Of a DNA stretch of 24,530 nt, positions 7,725-15,992 are shown in pieces. Both the position numbers and the translations under genes were made by a program. The stretch's first letter is position 1, and each line of letters opens with the position of its first letter. The stretch is from a virus: positions 1 through 24,530 of IMG/VR virus record IMGVR_UViG_3300017992_000761; one strand, written 5' to 3'. Below the pieces are notes generated by a model, which made no database searches, had not been told where the DNA came from, and saw nothing but the letters and a program-made list of their open reading frames with translations.

Positions 7725-8026
7725 CAGGCGGCGTCCAATGGGCAGGGGATCAGGAAATTGGGGAGAGGCGGCAGTTGCGGGGGCGCCGGCAGTCCCGGGA
7801 TCGGAATCGGTATCGAGAGCGACAGCGACAACCCGGGGATGGCGAGGCTGAACGTGGGCAACGGGGGGAGCTGCGGGGGTGCCGGAAGCCCAGGGATTGG
7901 AATGGGGATCGCCAGGTTGAGGCTCAATCCCGGGATGGCGATCGAGAACGACGGCAGGGGTGGGAGCGCAGGGATCCCCGGCAACCCGGGGATGGGCAGC
8001 GGGATCGTGAACGAGCAGAGGGACAC
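7724..8026 (-). CDS. Ile/Leu/Pro-repeat protein next to the spike gene
   Basis: A 100-residue protein made almost wholly of Pro, Ile, Leu, Ala, Gly and Ser. Three copies of a 32-residue unit (8-39, 40-71, and 72-94 incomplete) each contain an IP-x-P-I-P-G-L-P turn, an LPPLP box and an F-S-h-A-I-P-G-L-S strand. Apart from Asp98 there are no charged residues; Cys4 and Cys95 flank the repeats. It is tightly coupled to the genes on both sides: TGATG with gp25, and one base after the spike stop. It is therefore expressed with the central baseplate. It may form a fibrous or membrane-active element near the spike, but it matches no family I know. It is a true ORF because its codon-level repeat is in frame and the junctions are exact. 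Confidence 0.75.
   Translation of the reverse strand: MSLCSFTIPLPIPGLPGIPALPPLPSFSIAIPGLSLNLAIPIPIPGLPAPPQLPPLPTFSLAIPGLSLSLSIPIPIPGLPAPPQLPPLPNFLIPCPLDAA
7745..8005 (-). repeat. 96-base tandem repeat, about 2.7 copies, coding for the Pro-rich protein
   Basis: Units are approximately 7910-8005, 7814-7909 and 7745-7813 (partial). Each encodes the same 32-residue pattern. Copies two and three are closer to each other (both encode PGLPAPPQLPPLP) than to copy one (PGLPGIPALPPLP), pointing to a recent duplication of the inner unit. Confidence 0.8.
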
Positions 8027-8027
8027 G

Positions 8028-8690
8028 CTATGGGCCGAGCAGTACGCTCGTCGCTGGGCCTACCGGCATCGGTGCGCCACTGGGGTCCACCTTGATCGCC
8101 GCGGCCGTGGGGTTGGGGCCCAGCAACACCTTGTCCGCCTTGAGCCAGATGGTCCCCCCCTCGAGCACCTGGATCGACGCCTTGCCGTCCTTGGCACACA
8201 GGGCGATGCCGTTCTGCTCGCTGGCCTCGATGATGTGCCCGGCGGCGCTGAGCGTGGCTTGGCCGGTGATGCGGTCGAGCATGAAGATGTAGTCACCGCC
8301 GCTGCCGCCAGGCGGCTGGCTGATCACCAGCGAGATGTGCTGATCCTTGCAGAACACCCGGGCGCCGAAGTCCTTGCCCGTGGAGTGTAGGGCCGTCTCG
8401 CCGGGGGCCAGCTGCCCCACCACGTCGGCGCTGCGCTCGTCGCGGGCAGCCACACAGATCGCGTCGGTGCCCCCGCAGCTGCGGAGGACGACGCCCTCCA
8501 CCACACCGTCGTCGTCCTTGGGGGCGGGCAACGCGGTGACGCCCAGGGCCCCAAACATGTCAACCTCGGCGAAGTGCTCAACGTCGTCCTGGTCGTCGCC
8601 AGCCGGGTTGACGCACTGAGCGACGGGCAGGGAGGTCTGCTCGTCAACTCTAGAGTCGCCGATGTGAACGAGGTCGGTGTCGTTGGCCAT
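8028..8690 (-). CDS. Baseplate spike protein (Mu gp45 / P2 gpV-like)
   Basis: A 220-residue protein. The N-terminal part (40-70: VDMFGALGVTALPAP, then VEGVVLRSCGG) matches the gp45-type OB-fold with its 'D-x-h-G-h-x-G-h-x-x-x-P' signature. A middle region (about 85-130: GETALHSTGKDFGARVFC) follows. From about 130 the sequence has short periodic strands with Gly and Asp turns (ITGQATLSAAGHIIEAS, then GKASIQVLEGGTIWLKADK, then VLLGP), as in the trimeric beta-helix of spikes. It sits between hub and gp25, as in Mu. The trimer pierces the outer membrane. No PAAR tip gene was found nearby. Confidence 0.82.
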   Translation of the reverse strand: MANDTDLVHIGDSRVDEQTSLPVAQCVNPAGDDQDDVEHFAEVDMFGALGVTALPAPKDDDGVVEGVVLRSCGGTDAICVAARDERSADVVGQLAPGETALHSTGKDFGARVFCKDQHISLVISQPPGGSGGDYIFMLDRITGQATLSAAGHIIEASEQNGIALCAKDGKASIQVLEGGTIWLKADKVLLGPNPTAAAIKVDPSGAPMPVGPATSVLLGP

Positions 8691-8693
8691 GGG

Positions 8694-9869
8694 TCAGTAC
8701 ACGTAGGAGGACACGCGACGCATGGTGAGCGCCGTGGATGGGCCGCTGTCGTAGCGGTGCGAGACGGCCTCCACCCACAGCGTCTCGAACACGTTGCACA
8801 CCTCGTCGTGCACCTTGATCATCGTGTCGGGTGCATAGACGCCGCCGTCGGGGGCCAGGTGGCCCTGGACCTCGCACTGGTAGAGCAGCGTGTCCTTGAA
8901 GCGCTCGGCGACCGCGCGAAGCATCGCCTTCATCAGCTGCGCCTCGTTCTTGCTGTCCGAGTCGCGGCGATAGAAGAGCCGATAGAGCCCCGGGGCACTC
9001 TTGGGGCCATCGGCCGGCAGCTGGCGCTCGATGGTCACCAGCTGATCGGTGATGTGCTTGTCGAGCGCGCCGTCGCTGAAGGCGAAGGGCTGCTCGACCT
9101 TCATCGGGTTACGCGTCTTGCCGACCCGCCCCTGCTTGCCGACGAACAGCACGAAGCTGGGGAAGCCGGACAGGTCCCGCCGCGCCGAGCTGTTCTTGAT
9201 CGTGTTGCTGGCGCTCTTGACCGGATCGCGGAGCCGCCGCAGCTCACACATGGCGCCCTGCTGGTAGTTGGGGGCAGCCACCGCCAGCTGGTTCCGGTCG
9301 GCGCCGGGCTGGACGGTCGCCCCGTGACGGGCCACCAGTGACTGGCAGAAGGCCAGCACGCGCTCGTTGTCGTCCGGCTTGTAGTCCTCGAGCTTGGCCT
9401 GCTTGAAGTCCGCGCCGGGCTGGGCGCCACCGATGGACACGCCGGTGCGAATGTTCCGCAGCATCACCTCGTCGTCGCCGACCACGGTGTCGATCCCACA
9501 CGGCCCAGCGGCCAGCAGCAGCGCCGCCGAGAGCGTCATGTCCTTGGTGAGCTTGACCGTGGGATCTACGTCACACTCGGCCAGATCGGCGATGTAGTCG
9601 CGACCCGAGCAGCGGATCGTCGAGCCGTCGCTGCCGCCGCACTCGGTGACGTCCACCCGGCCCTTGAGCTGCTGGTGGCCGTGGAGCGATAGCGTGACGG
9701 GCTGGAGGTCCAGGCCTGTCAGCTTGGCGGGGTCCTGGTCCCACAGCTCGAACGAGAACGAGTCGGTGGGCGAGGTGAACGACGTATCCAGCTGGTAGCT
9801 CTGGACGTTGCCGCGCTGCTCTCCCAGCAGCTCCCACGCAATCGAGAGCGCTGGCTCGGTCTGGGCCAC
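8694..9869 (-). CDS. Baseplate hub protein (Mu gp44 / gpP-like, gpD/gp27 family)
   Basis: A 391-residue protein. The N-terminal strand region (about 20-75: VQSYQLDTSFTSPTDSFSFEL, then LSLHGHQQLKGRVDV) is the usual hub pattern of a ligand-like beta domain. IRCSGRDYIADLAECDV (about 86-102) matches the 'h-x-G-R-D-x-h-x-D-L-h-D' hallmark of gp44/gpP proteins. A helical insert then leads to the LAFCQSLVARHGATV segment (about 182-196). It lies between the gp43-like gene and the spike with only three bases on each side. It forms the trimeric hub that carries the spike and contacts the tube. Confidence 0.88.
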   Translation of the reverse strand: MAQTEPALSIAWELLGEQRGNVQSYQLDTSFTSPTDSFSFELWDQDPAKLTGLDLQPVTLSLHGHQQLKGRVDVTECGGSDGSTIRCSGRDYIADLAECDVDPTVKLTKDMTLSAALLLAAGPCGIDTVVGDDEVMLRNIRTGVSIGGAQPGADFKQAKLEDYKPDDNERVLAFCQSLVARHGATVQPGADRNQLAVAAPNYQQGAMCELRRLRDPVKSASNTIKNSSARRDLSGFPSFVLFVGKQGRVGKTRNPMKVEQPFAFSDGALDKHITDQLVTIERQLPADGPKSAPGLYRLFYRRDSDSKNEAQLMKAMLRAVAERFKDTLLYQCEVQGHLAPDGGVYAPDTMIKVHDEVCNVFETLWVEAVSHRYDSGPSTALTMRRVSSYVY

Positions 9870-9872
9870 GGG

Positions 9873-10790
9873 TCAGGCCGCCTCGCCGATCTTGCCCGGG
9901 TGCCAGATCTTCGTGCCCTTGGGCACCTCGGGGGCGCCGGCCGCCAGTGCGGGATTGTGGTCGAGGAGCTCGGTAACGGTGAGCCCCAGCGTCGAGGCCA
10001 CCACACTGATGGTCGACAGCGCCGCCACCGTATGCTCGTAGAGCTTCTCGGCCGGGTTGCCCACCGTGTCCTTCAGGTGCAGCGCCGAGTGCTTGACCCG
10101 CTGGGCGCTCTGCTTGAGCGGCCACGCCTCCGGGTCGCCGAGCTCGTCGATGGTGTTGCTCAGCTTGTCACAGTTGAACGCCACCGCGTCCATCTTCGCC
10201 GCGAACATGTCGCCGGCCAGTTGTACCTGGGTCAACGCCCCGTCGATTGCAGCCAGCGGGTCCACAGTGGGCTCTGGCGGCTCCTCCTGCTGCCAGTCAA
10301 CGCGGGCCACCTGGGCGTCCAGGGCGCCGGCCTCCGCCGTGGTGCTTTGGAGATCAATCACCGCCTCGCCGGTCAGGTCCAGCTCCTCGGTCTCCGGGGC
10401 GTGGATGAAGTCGATCTCGAGATCCACGCCGTCGCGCTTGAGCACGTTCAGCGTCTCGTTGTAGCTGACCGCAACGGCCTTGAACTTGCCGTGCACGGGG
10501 TCCCACAGGTCGCCCGGCTCACGGTCGAGGCACGCGTTGAGGAAGTCGGTGAGCCCCTGGGTGAACAGCTTCTCATGGGGGCCGCGCACGATGTCCTCGC
10601 GCATCGGGATCGAGTAGCGGAACGTCAGGTTGCGGGCGCCGAGCGGCTCGATCTGCTCGCGGTCGCGGAAGACGTACTTGTGCTTCGCCAGCTCGTGCTG
10701 GAACCCGACGGTGCGCCCGGTGATCGGCACCTTCAGGCCGCGCCACTCCAGCGTCCTGAGCTGCTTGAACAGGTCTTGAATGGCTGCCAT
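9873..10790 (-). CDS. DNA-circularisation-type tail protein (Mu gp43-like) with C-terminal LysM-like domain
   Basis: A 305-residue protein. Residues 8-90 (LRTLEWRGLKVPITGR, FQHELAKHKYVFRD, then GARNLTFRYSIPM) match the N-terminal domain of the Mu gp43/DNA circulation family. A middle helical and acidic linker covers about 130-245. Residues about 252-300 look like a LysM/gpX domain: helix TLGLTVTELLDHNPAL, then PKGTKIWHPGK. In P2 this LysM-like protein (gpX) is separate, so this is a fused form. The gene sits between tape measure and hub, as in Mu. It probably lines the tube-baseplate junction. Confidence 0.83.
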   Translation of the reverse strand: MAAIQDLFKQLRTLEWRGLKVPITGRTVGFQHELAKHKYVFRDREQIEPLGARNLTFRYSIPMREDIVRGPHEKLFTQGLTDFLNACLDREPGDLWDPVHGKFKAVAVSYNETLNVLKRDGVDLEIDFIHAPETEELDLTGEAVIDLQSTTAEAGALDAQVARVDWQQEEPPEPTVDPLAAIDGALTQVQLAGDMFAAKMDAVAFNCDKLSNTIDELGDPEAWPLKQSAQRVKHSALHLKDTVGNPAEKLYEHTVAALSTISVVASTLGLTVTELLDHNPALAAGAPEVPKGTKIWHPGKIGEAA

Positions 10791-10796
10791 GGGGTG

Positions 10797-12947
10797 CTAC
10801 CTGCGGGGAACGGTGGGATCGCCACCGACGACGGGGCCGCCCTTGCCGGCGGAGGCCTTGAGCGCCGCTGCCGCTTCCTTCAGCGCCGACGCGGCGCTTT
10901 TGTGCTCGGAGGCGCCGCCGCTCGTGGCCTGCTTGAGCGCGTCGGCCAGCGAGCCCATGGAGGCGATGCCGCCGCCGTAGAGCTTGGCCGTGTCGTGCTC
11001 GGCGTACTGGCCGGTCTTCTCGTCCTGGCGGAGATACCGCGTCTTCATGGTGTCGCCGGTGATCAGGTCCCAGGGCATGAGGTCCTCGTTCTGGACCGTC
11101 TTGGCGCGCGTGACCTTGGTCTGGACTTCGCCCAGGGCCTTCATGTTGCGGATGTCATCCTTGAGCCGCTCGTCCTGGTCCTTGGCCGGGTCCGACCACT
11201 CGTCGATGAGCTTCATCAGCTGGTCGATGGCGAGCGCCAGGCCGCCGAGCCCGATGGCGACGGCGCCGAGGTTCTTGCCCAGGTTGCTCTGCAGCGCCGT
11301 TTCGATGACGCTCTTCGCCCCGGCGCCGATGCCGGCCGCCGCCAGGTCCTTGGCCACGCTCGCGGCGATGAGCACCCCCACGCCCTTGATCGGGTTGTTG
11401 GAGAACCACTCGATGAACTCCGCCGCCGCCGTGGACAGCTTGACGAAGTGCGGCGTCAGCCGGGCGATGACGGGGATAAGCTCCGTCACCGCGGGGAGCA
11501 GCTGGGAGCCGACCACGCTCTTGAACTGCACCAGGGCGATCTCGAATTGCTTGTCATCCTGGGCGCGGCGGAAGCCGGCCGACTGGGTGATCTCCTGGCC
11601 GCTCATCTTGAGCGAGCGAAACCGGTTGAAGCTCTTGCGCATCGCAGCCAGGCCGGCCTCGCCACCACCAGCCTCTACGTACACCTTGCGGAACGGCTCC
11701 ACCGCCTTCTTGGAGCGGATGCCAAACATCTTGCCGAGGGCGGGGATGGAGCCGCCGGTCTTGTGGATGGCGTCCATCATGATCTCGGCCGGGTCGCGCA
11801 GCGCCGTCTTGCTCTTGTCGGCGAAGACGTTCACGCCGTGCTTGCGGTAGGCCCGCGTGCCGCCCTTCTGGCCGATGTCGGAGGCGTAACGCATGAGCGC
11901 GGTCATGGCCTCCTCGGGACTCGACGCACCGCCGGCGATGGCCAGCTGCCCCATGGCGCCCATGGTGTTGGCCAGGTCGGCCACGTCGCCCTTGAACATG
12001 CCGGCCGACGACATCAGCTTGCCCATCTGGGTGGCCATGTCGCGCATCTCGATGGCGCCGCTCTTGGCCTGGCCGGCCACTACGCCGGTGATTTTCTTCA
12101 CCGCGTCCAGGGCCTTGTCTGGCGCCATACCCTGGGCCATCGCGGCCATGAAGATCTGGCCGGCGGTTTCGCCCACGTCCTCGAGCTCGGCGCCAGTGGC
12201 GTCGGCCACGTCGGCGAAGAAGGGGGCGAGCGCGGTGGCAGCGTTCACGTCGCCAGCTTTGCCGTGGAAGGTCCGCATGGCGCCCACGACCTGCTCAGGG
12301 CTGAACCCGGACATGGTCGAGGCCCCTCGAGCGGCGCCCACGATCGACTTCTGGATGTCCGAGCGACTGCGGTTGCCCGCCGCCGTGGTGCCGAATGCCT
12401 GGTTGGCGAGCGATGCGGCGCCGCCCCTGAAGCGCTTCTCCGTGCCGATCGCATCGGACAGCGCGAACCCACCGCCGATGGCCAGCGCGCCGGCGGCCAG
12501 GCTGCTGACGCGCGAAAAGCCGCGGCTGACGGCCCCTCCTGCGAGGCCGACACCACGGCGGAAACGTGCTTGGGCGGCCCGCTCCGCTCGCTTTCGCTCA
12601 CGGATGCCGCGTTTGATTCTGCGAAGGCGCGCTCGCGCCCGGTTGCGCCGCCGTCGCGCCAACGCGCGCTCATCGGCGTCGATCTGACGGGTTGCCCGGC
12701 GGTTGATGGCCACGCGCTCCTGGGCCTGCCGCTTCTCGATGGCGAGCATGGCCGCCTGGGTTTTCTTCATCTGGGCCATCAGCCCAGCGTCCCCACGGCT
12801 GCGCCCAGCACCGGAACCCGACACCGGGCCGCCGTACATGCGCGCCATCTTGGCGTTGTGGCGGACGAAGCGCTTCTCCACGCTGGCGACCGCACGCATT
12901 ACACGGTTGATCCCGACCACTCGGAAGTCGTACTGGAGGATCGCCAT
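10797..12947 (-). CDS. Tail tape measure protein
   Basis: A 716-residue protein, the longest in the window. Residues 60-135 are an extremely Arg-rich coiled coil (for example ALARRRRNRARARLRRIKRG). A hydrophobic Gly/Ala helix (about 133-165) precedes a TP901-type core at about 170-500 (FRGGAASLANQAFG, MRTFHGKAGDV, then MGQLAIAGGASSPEEAMTALM). Hydrophobic segments at about 519-585 could cross the membrane during ejection. The C-terminus is Ala/Lys-rich. It lies directly after the chaperone gene and before gp43. By the known ruler relation of about 0.15 nm per residue, the tail would be near 107 nm; this is an estimate. Confidence 0.92.
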   Translation of the reverse strand: MAILQYDFRVVGINRVMRAVASVEKRFVRHNAKMARMYGGPVSGSGAGRSRGDAGLMAQMKKTQAAMLAIEKRQAQERVAINRRATRQIDADERALARRRRNRARARLRRIKRGIRERKRAERAAQARFRRGVGLAGGAVSRGFSRVSSLAAGALAIGGGFALSDAIGTEKRFRGGAASLANQAFGTTAAGNRSRSDIQKSIVGAARGASTMSGFSPEQVVGAMRTFHGKAGDVNAATALAPFFADVADATGAELEDVGETAGQIFMAAMAQGMAPDKALDAVKKITGVVAGQAKSGAIEMRDMATQMGKLMSSAGMFKGDVADLANTMGAMGQLAIAGGASSPEEAMTALMRYASDIGQKGGTRAYRKHGVNVFADKSKTALRDPAEIMMDAIHKTGGSIPALGKMFGIRSKKAVEPFRKVYVEAGGGEAGLAAMRKSFNRFRSLKMSGQEITQSAGFRRAQDDKQFEIALVQFKSVVGSQLLPAVTELIPVIARLTPHFVKLSTAAAEFIEWFSNNPIKGVGVLIAASVAKDLAAAGIGAGAKSVIETALQSNLGKNLGAVAIGLGGLALAIDQLMKLIDEWSDPAKDQDERLKDDIRNMKALGEVQTKVTRAKTVQNEDLMPWDLITGDTMKTRYLRQDEKTGQYAEHDTAKLYGGGIASMGSLADALKQATSGGASEHKSAASALKEAAAALKASAGKGGPVVGGDPTVPRR

Positions 12948-12956
12948 TGGTGTGGT

Positions 12957-13826
12957 CTACGCTTCTTCGTCGATGGCGCCGTCAAACCCGAGGCGGGCCG
13001 ACACGCGCGCCACGTCCTCGATGGTCACCGGCTCGCCTGGCTCCACCCCGAGCAGCGGGTCATCGTCGGGATCCTCGCCTGCCGGCGGCTCAGCTTCGCC
13101 GCCATCCGGGACGGGGATCAGTCCAGGCGTGAAAGCGTTGGCACGCTGCGCGCCAAAGGACGATGTGTCGACGCCCCACTCGGGCGGGAGGGACACCGAA
13201 GTATTGGGCGAGTTCGAGCACAGGAACGCCAGGCACGCGCTCAGGCTGTACGCTCTTTTCGCCAACAAGCAGCTCAATTCGACCAAGCGAAGCCAGGTGA
13301 AGCGCGCTAAAGGGTCGGCACCCTCCGCCAGCCGACGGATCCACCCGGTCAGCTCGGCCTCGTCCTGGATGTTGCCGACGTAGGGGCCGAACTTGTCTTG
13401 CACCACGAGGTACGCGCTGAACAGCACGTTGAGTTCGTCGGCGGTCAGGATGTCCAGGTGCTCGGGCGTCGGGAATGGGCGCCCGTACTTGATGCCGCCC
13501 GGGGTGACCTCGGATCCCTCGATCGGGTCCTCGTCGACCACCGCGCGGCTGAGCAGATGGCGGGCCACGGCGTCGCCGTAAACCTGCTTGAGCGGCGCCC
13601 CGTCAGCGAAGTCCTCGGGCTCGAGCCCCTTGTCCTTCACCCACTTGCGTGCCTCGATGCGCGCCCAGTCGTGGTCGGGCATCTCCAGCACCTGGATCCG
13701 CACCTTGCCGATCGGCTTGCCGTCCGTCCCCTTGCGGGGGAAGTCGACCACCTCCGACGGGGCGGGATTCTCCTGGAGCTTCTGCCACAGCTCCGATGGT
13801 GCGGTATCCGTGCTCGGTCCAGTCAT
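12957..13826 (-). CDS. Tail assembly chaperone candidate
   Basis: A 289-residue acidic protein between tube and tape measure, the position of the tail-assembly chaperones (Mu gp40/gp41, lambda G/GT). The N-terminal half is a compact alpha/beta region (RIQVLEMPDHDWARIEARKW); the middle is helical (LTADELNVLFSAYLVVQDKFG, then LARFTWLRLVELSCLLAKR). The C-terminal about 60 residues are acidic and Pro-rich (EPPAGEDPDDDPLLG). It is one continuous frame rather than two frameshifted ORFs. GGGAGG sits 6 bases before the ATG. The function is assigned by position; no clear sequence match was recognised. Confidence 0.65.
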   Translation of the reverse strand: MTGPSTDTAPSELWQKLQENPAPSEVVDFPRKGTDGKPIGKVRIQVLEMPDHDWARIEARKWVKDKGLEPEDFADGAPLKQVYGDAVARHLLSRAVVDEDPIEGSEVTPGGIKYGRPFPTPEHLDILTADELNVLFSAYLVVQDKFGPYVGNIQDEAELTGWIRRLAEGADPLARFTWLRLVELSCLLAKRAYSLSACLAFLCSNSPNTSVSLPPEWGVDTSSFGAQRANAFTPGLIPVPDGGEAEPPAGEDPDDDPLLGVEPGEPVTIEDVARVSARLGFDGAIDEEA

Positions 13827-13879
13827 CGTTGCCTCCCAGCGACTGGTGGTGATTGATGGTCAGCGGTCAGCCAGCCGCG

Positions 13880-14248
13880 CTACTCGCGCGCCTTAAGCTC
13901 GCCCACCCAGGACAGGTTGCCCTCGGAGTTGGCGTTCACGCTCTGGCCCTCGGTGACCTCCAGGATCTTGCCGGTGCCCTGGTACTGCTTGGACCCGATG
14001 ACGACCTGCGCGGTGCAGTATTCGCCGCGGGCACAGATGCCCTGGAAGTCCAGCTCAGGGCCGCTGATGGGGATCGCGAAGCCGAGCGAGATCGACACGT
14101 CGCCGCTGCCGGGGGTGAACCCGGCCAGGCCGGCCATGGTGTCCACGCGCTGCTGGCCGCTGTTGGTGGTCTTCTCGATCGAGGTCACCTCAACCAGAGA
14201 CGTCTGGTTGAAGAGCACCTGAATCTTGGCATGGTCGACAAGCGCCAT
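13880..14248 (-). CDS. Tail tube protein
   Basis: A 122-residue protein immediately after the sheath gene. The pattern is typical of small tube proteins: an N-terminal strand with VTSIEKTTNSGQQRVDTM, then SGDVSISLGFAIPISGPELDF, and C-terminal strands GKILEVTEGQ and NLSWVGELK. Its length is at the short end for tube proteins such as Mu gpM. A strong AGGAG lies about 9 bases upstream of the ATG, suiting a protein needed in many copies. It stacks as hexamers inside the sheath. Confidence 0.85.
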   Translation of the reverse strand: MALVDHAKIQVLFNQTSLVEVTSIEKTTNSGQQRVDTMAGLAGFTPGSGDVSISLGFAIPISGPELDFQGICARGEYCTAQVVIGSKQYQGTGKILEVTEGQSVNANSEGNLSWVGELKARE

Positions 14249-14267
14249 GTGTGTCTCCTGATGGCGT

Positions 14268-14305
14268 GGGCCGGCGCCTCGGCTGCGCGCCTACGCGTCC
14301 GGCCC
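14268..14305. terminator. Inverted repeat between sheath and tube genes
   Basis: GGGCCGG at 14268-14274 and CCGGCCC at 14299-14305 pair perfectly (7 bp) around a 24-base GC-rich loop. It lies in the 81-base gap between the sheath stop and the strong ribosome site of the tube gene. No T-tract follows, so it may be an mRNA-stability or attenuation hairpin rather than a terminator. Confidence 0.35.
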
Positions 14306-14329
14306 GACGGTTGTGGTGGAGTCAGGCCG

Positions 14330-15901
14330 TCAGCCGCTGCTGACCTCGGCGAGACGGAAGGTGGCCTGGTGCAGCAGGTCGATCACGTGCAGGTCGTGGC
14401 CCGTTTCGAGCCGGCCCGCGTTGTTCGGGTCGACGACACAGCGAAGGCCCTCCTTGGAGGCGTCCTCGTTCTGGATCAGGCCCTTGTCGGCGAAGTCGTC
14501 GATGAAGCCGCGGATAAACGGCTTGAACAGCGACGGGGTGATGACGCCCGGCACCAGCTTCTGGTTCGGGTTGACCGAACCATCACTGAGGTACTGGTCG
14601 TCCTTCAGGCGCTTGTTCTCGTAGTTCAGCGCGTAGTTGACCAGCACCGTGTCCATGTAGAGGTCGGCGACGCTCACCCGATGCGTCTCGGCGGCCCGGA
14701 AGTCGTCCTGGGTGCCGGCGCTGTTCTTCGATCGCGTGCTGATGCTCATCACGATGTAGCTGCCCACCTGGTCCGAAGCGATCGGGGTGAGCCCATCGGT
14801 GATGGCGTCGTTCTGGTTGGTCTGGGTGGGCCAATCCGCCTGGGAGTAGGCCGGCGGCACGAGCCAGTCGCTCGCGTTGCGGTAGCTGTCGAAGTTGTGG
14901 GCGGCGAGCACGCTCTCGCGCTTCTGCCGGATGCTGGCCACGTTGGCGGCGAGCTCGGCCGGGTCGGCCCAGCTGTTGGGCTGCCAGGCGATCTGGAGCC
15001 GCTCGTAGTTGCGCGCCGTCGCCAGCGTCTGCGCGTTGGCCAGCGTGCCCTGGTAGCCCGCGATGCCCACCGAGCGCAGGCCCGGGTTGGGTTCGCTCTT
15101 GTTGCTAATGTGGGTCTGCAGGTTGCCCAGGCTGGTGGCATCCCAGCACGTGGTGACGATGTAGTAGTAGCGGGCCGCGTTGATGGTCGCGAGCGCCGTC
15201 GCCAGGTTGGCGGCCTCCGTGGTCGAACCCTCGGCGCCGGTCGTGCCGGTGCCCAGGCCGAGCGCGTCGGTGGTGCCGCCGTTCTCGGTCGCCACGGAGG
15301 TGGTCTTGCCGGCGTCAATGAATGCGCGGACCCGGATCGCTCCGGTGGTGCCGTCGCCCTGGCTGATGCCGTTGATCTTGGCCTCGAGGGTCAGCACGCC
15401 GGCCGCGTTGTCGGCGGTGACCGGCAGGTGGGAGCGATCGTTGATTGCCGCCTTCATGGCCGTGGCGATCGTGGTGACCGTACTCGCGTCGGTGAACGCG
15501 ACCGTGATCTCCTCGCCGCAGATCTCCACCCCGGTGACGCCGGTGGCGGTGGGGTCGTCGGTCCATGTGACGGTGAGGTCGGCCTTGGCCGGGGCGCCGC
15601 CGCTGGTCTCCGCGTAGGGCAGGGCCCAGAGCTTGGTGATCTTGTTCGTCTTGAGGATCCGCCGGAGCGCCCGGTGGAGCGGGGAGCCGGCGCCAGCGCC
15701 GTCGATCGCGGTCTGCTCGTTGGTGACCTCGTAGACGGTGTTTGCCGTCCAGGTGCCCGAGCCGGTGAGCTTGGGCGCCACCACAATGATGTCGCGCTGG
15801 CCGGCGGCAGCCGTCGCGGGACCCTGGGCGAAGAGGATCTCGGCATACGAGCCGGGGACGCGCCAGGTGGACGGGATGCCGAGGATCGGAATCTCTGCCA
15901 T
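14330..15901 (-). CDS. Tail sheath protein (Mu gpL-like)
   Basis: A 523-residue protein. The N-terminus (about 10-60: STWRVPGSYAEILFAQGP, then GQRDIIVVAPKLTGSGT) matches the Mu gpL start, where the sheath's inner strand exchange begins. Residues about 120-215 form a domain with 'VTGVEICGEEITVAFTDAST' strands. The C-terminal end (about 450-520: DGSVNPNQKLVPGVITPSLF, KGLIQN, and NNAGRLETGHDLHVIDLLHQ) matches the conserved sheath C-terminal domain. AGGAG precedes the ATG. It contracts to drive the tube. Confidence 0.92.
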   Translation of the reverse strand: MAEIPILGIPSTWRVPGSYAEILFAQGPATAAAGQRDIIVVAPKLTGSGTWTANTVYEVTNEQTAIDGAGAGSPLHRALRRILKTNKITKLWALPYAETSGGAPAKADLTVTWTDDPTATGVTGVEICGEEITVAFTDASTVTTIATAMKAAINDRSHLPVTADNAAGVLTLEAKINGISQGDGTTGAIRVRAFIDAGKTTSVATENGGTTDALGLGTGTTGAEGSTTEAANLATALATINAARYYYIVTTCWDATSLGNLQTHISNKSEPNPGLRSVGIAGYQGTLANAQTLATARNYERLQIAWQPNSWADPAELAANVASIRQKRESVLAAHNFDSYRNASDWLVPPAYSQADWPTQTNQNDAITDGLTPIASDQVGSYIVMSISTRSKNSAGTQDDFRAAETHRVSVADLYMDTVLVNYALNYENKRLKDDQYLSDGSVNPNQKLVPGVITPSLFKPFIRGFIDDFADKGLIQNEDASKEGLRCVVDPNNAGRLETGHDLHVIDLLHQATFRLAEVSSG

Positions 15902-15992
15902 GGGATTCTCCTGCGGAGGCGCCTGCTAGCCACCTCGAGCGGCTGCGGCGCGGAATGGGCCGACGGCGAGGGCTCGTCGGCAGATGGGAGGA

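Noticed and set aside
9900-13310. Plus-strand open frame of 1136 codons opposite tape measure, chaperone and gp43-like genes
   Set aside because: It is an antisense shadow: the minus-strand genes have clear family features, correct order and ribosome sites; the plus translation is low-complexity Arg/His/Leu/Gly without recognisable domains.
13090-13344. Minus-1 frame inside the chaperone gene that could give a frameshift product
   Set aside because: A short A-run lies at 13253-13260, but the zero-frame GCG AAA AGA is not a classic X-XXY-YYZ heptamer and the alternative frame ends before the main product. Not convincing without conservation data.
14268-14305. Rho-independent terminator between sheath and tube
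   Set aside because: The stem is good but no T-tract follows on either strand, so it is listed only as a low-confidence hairpin.
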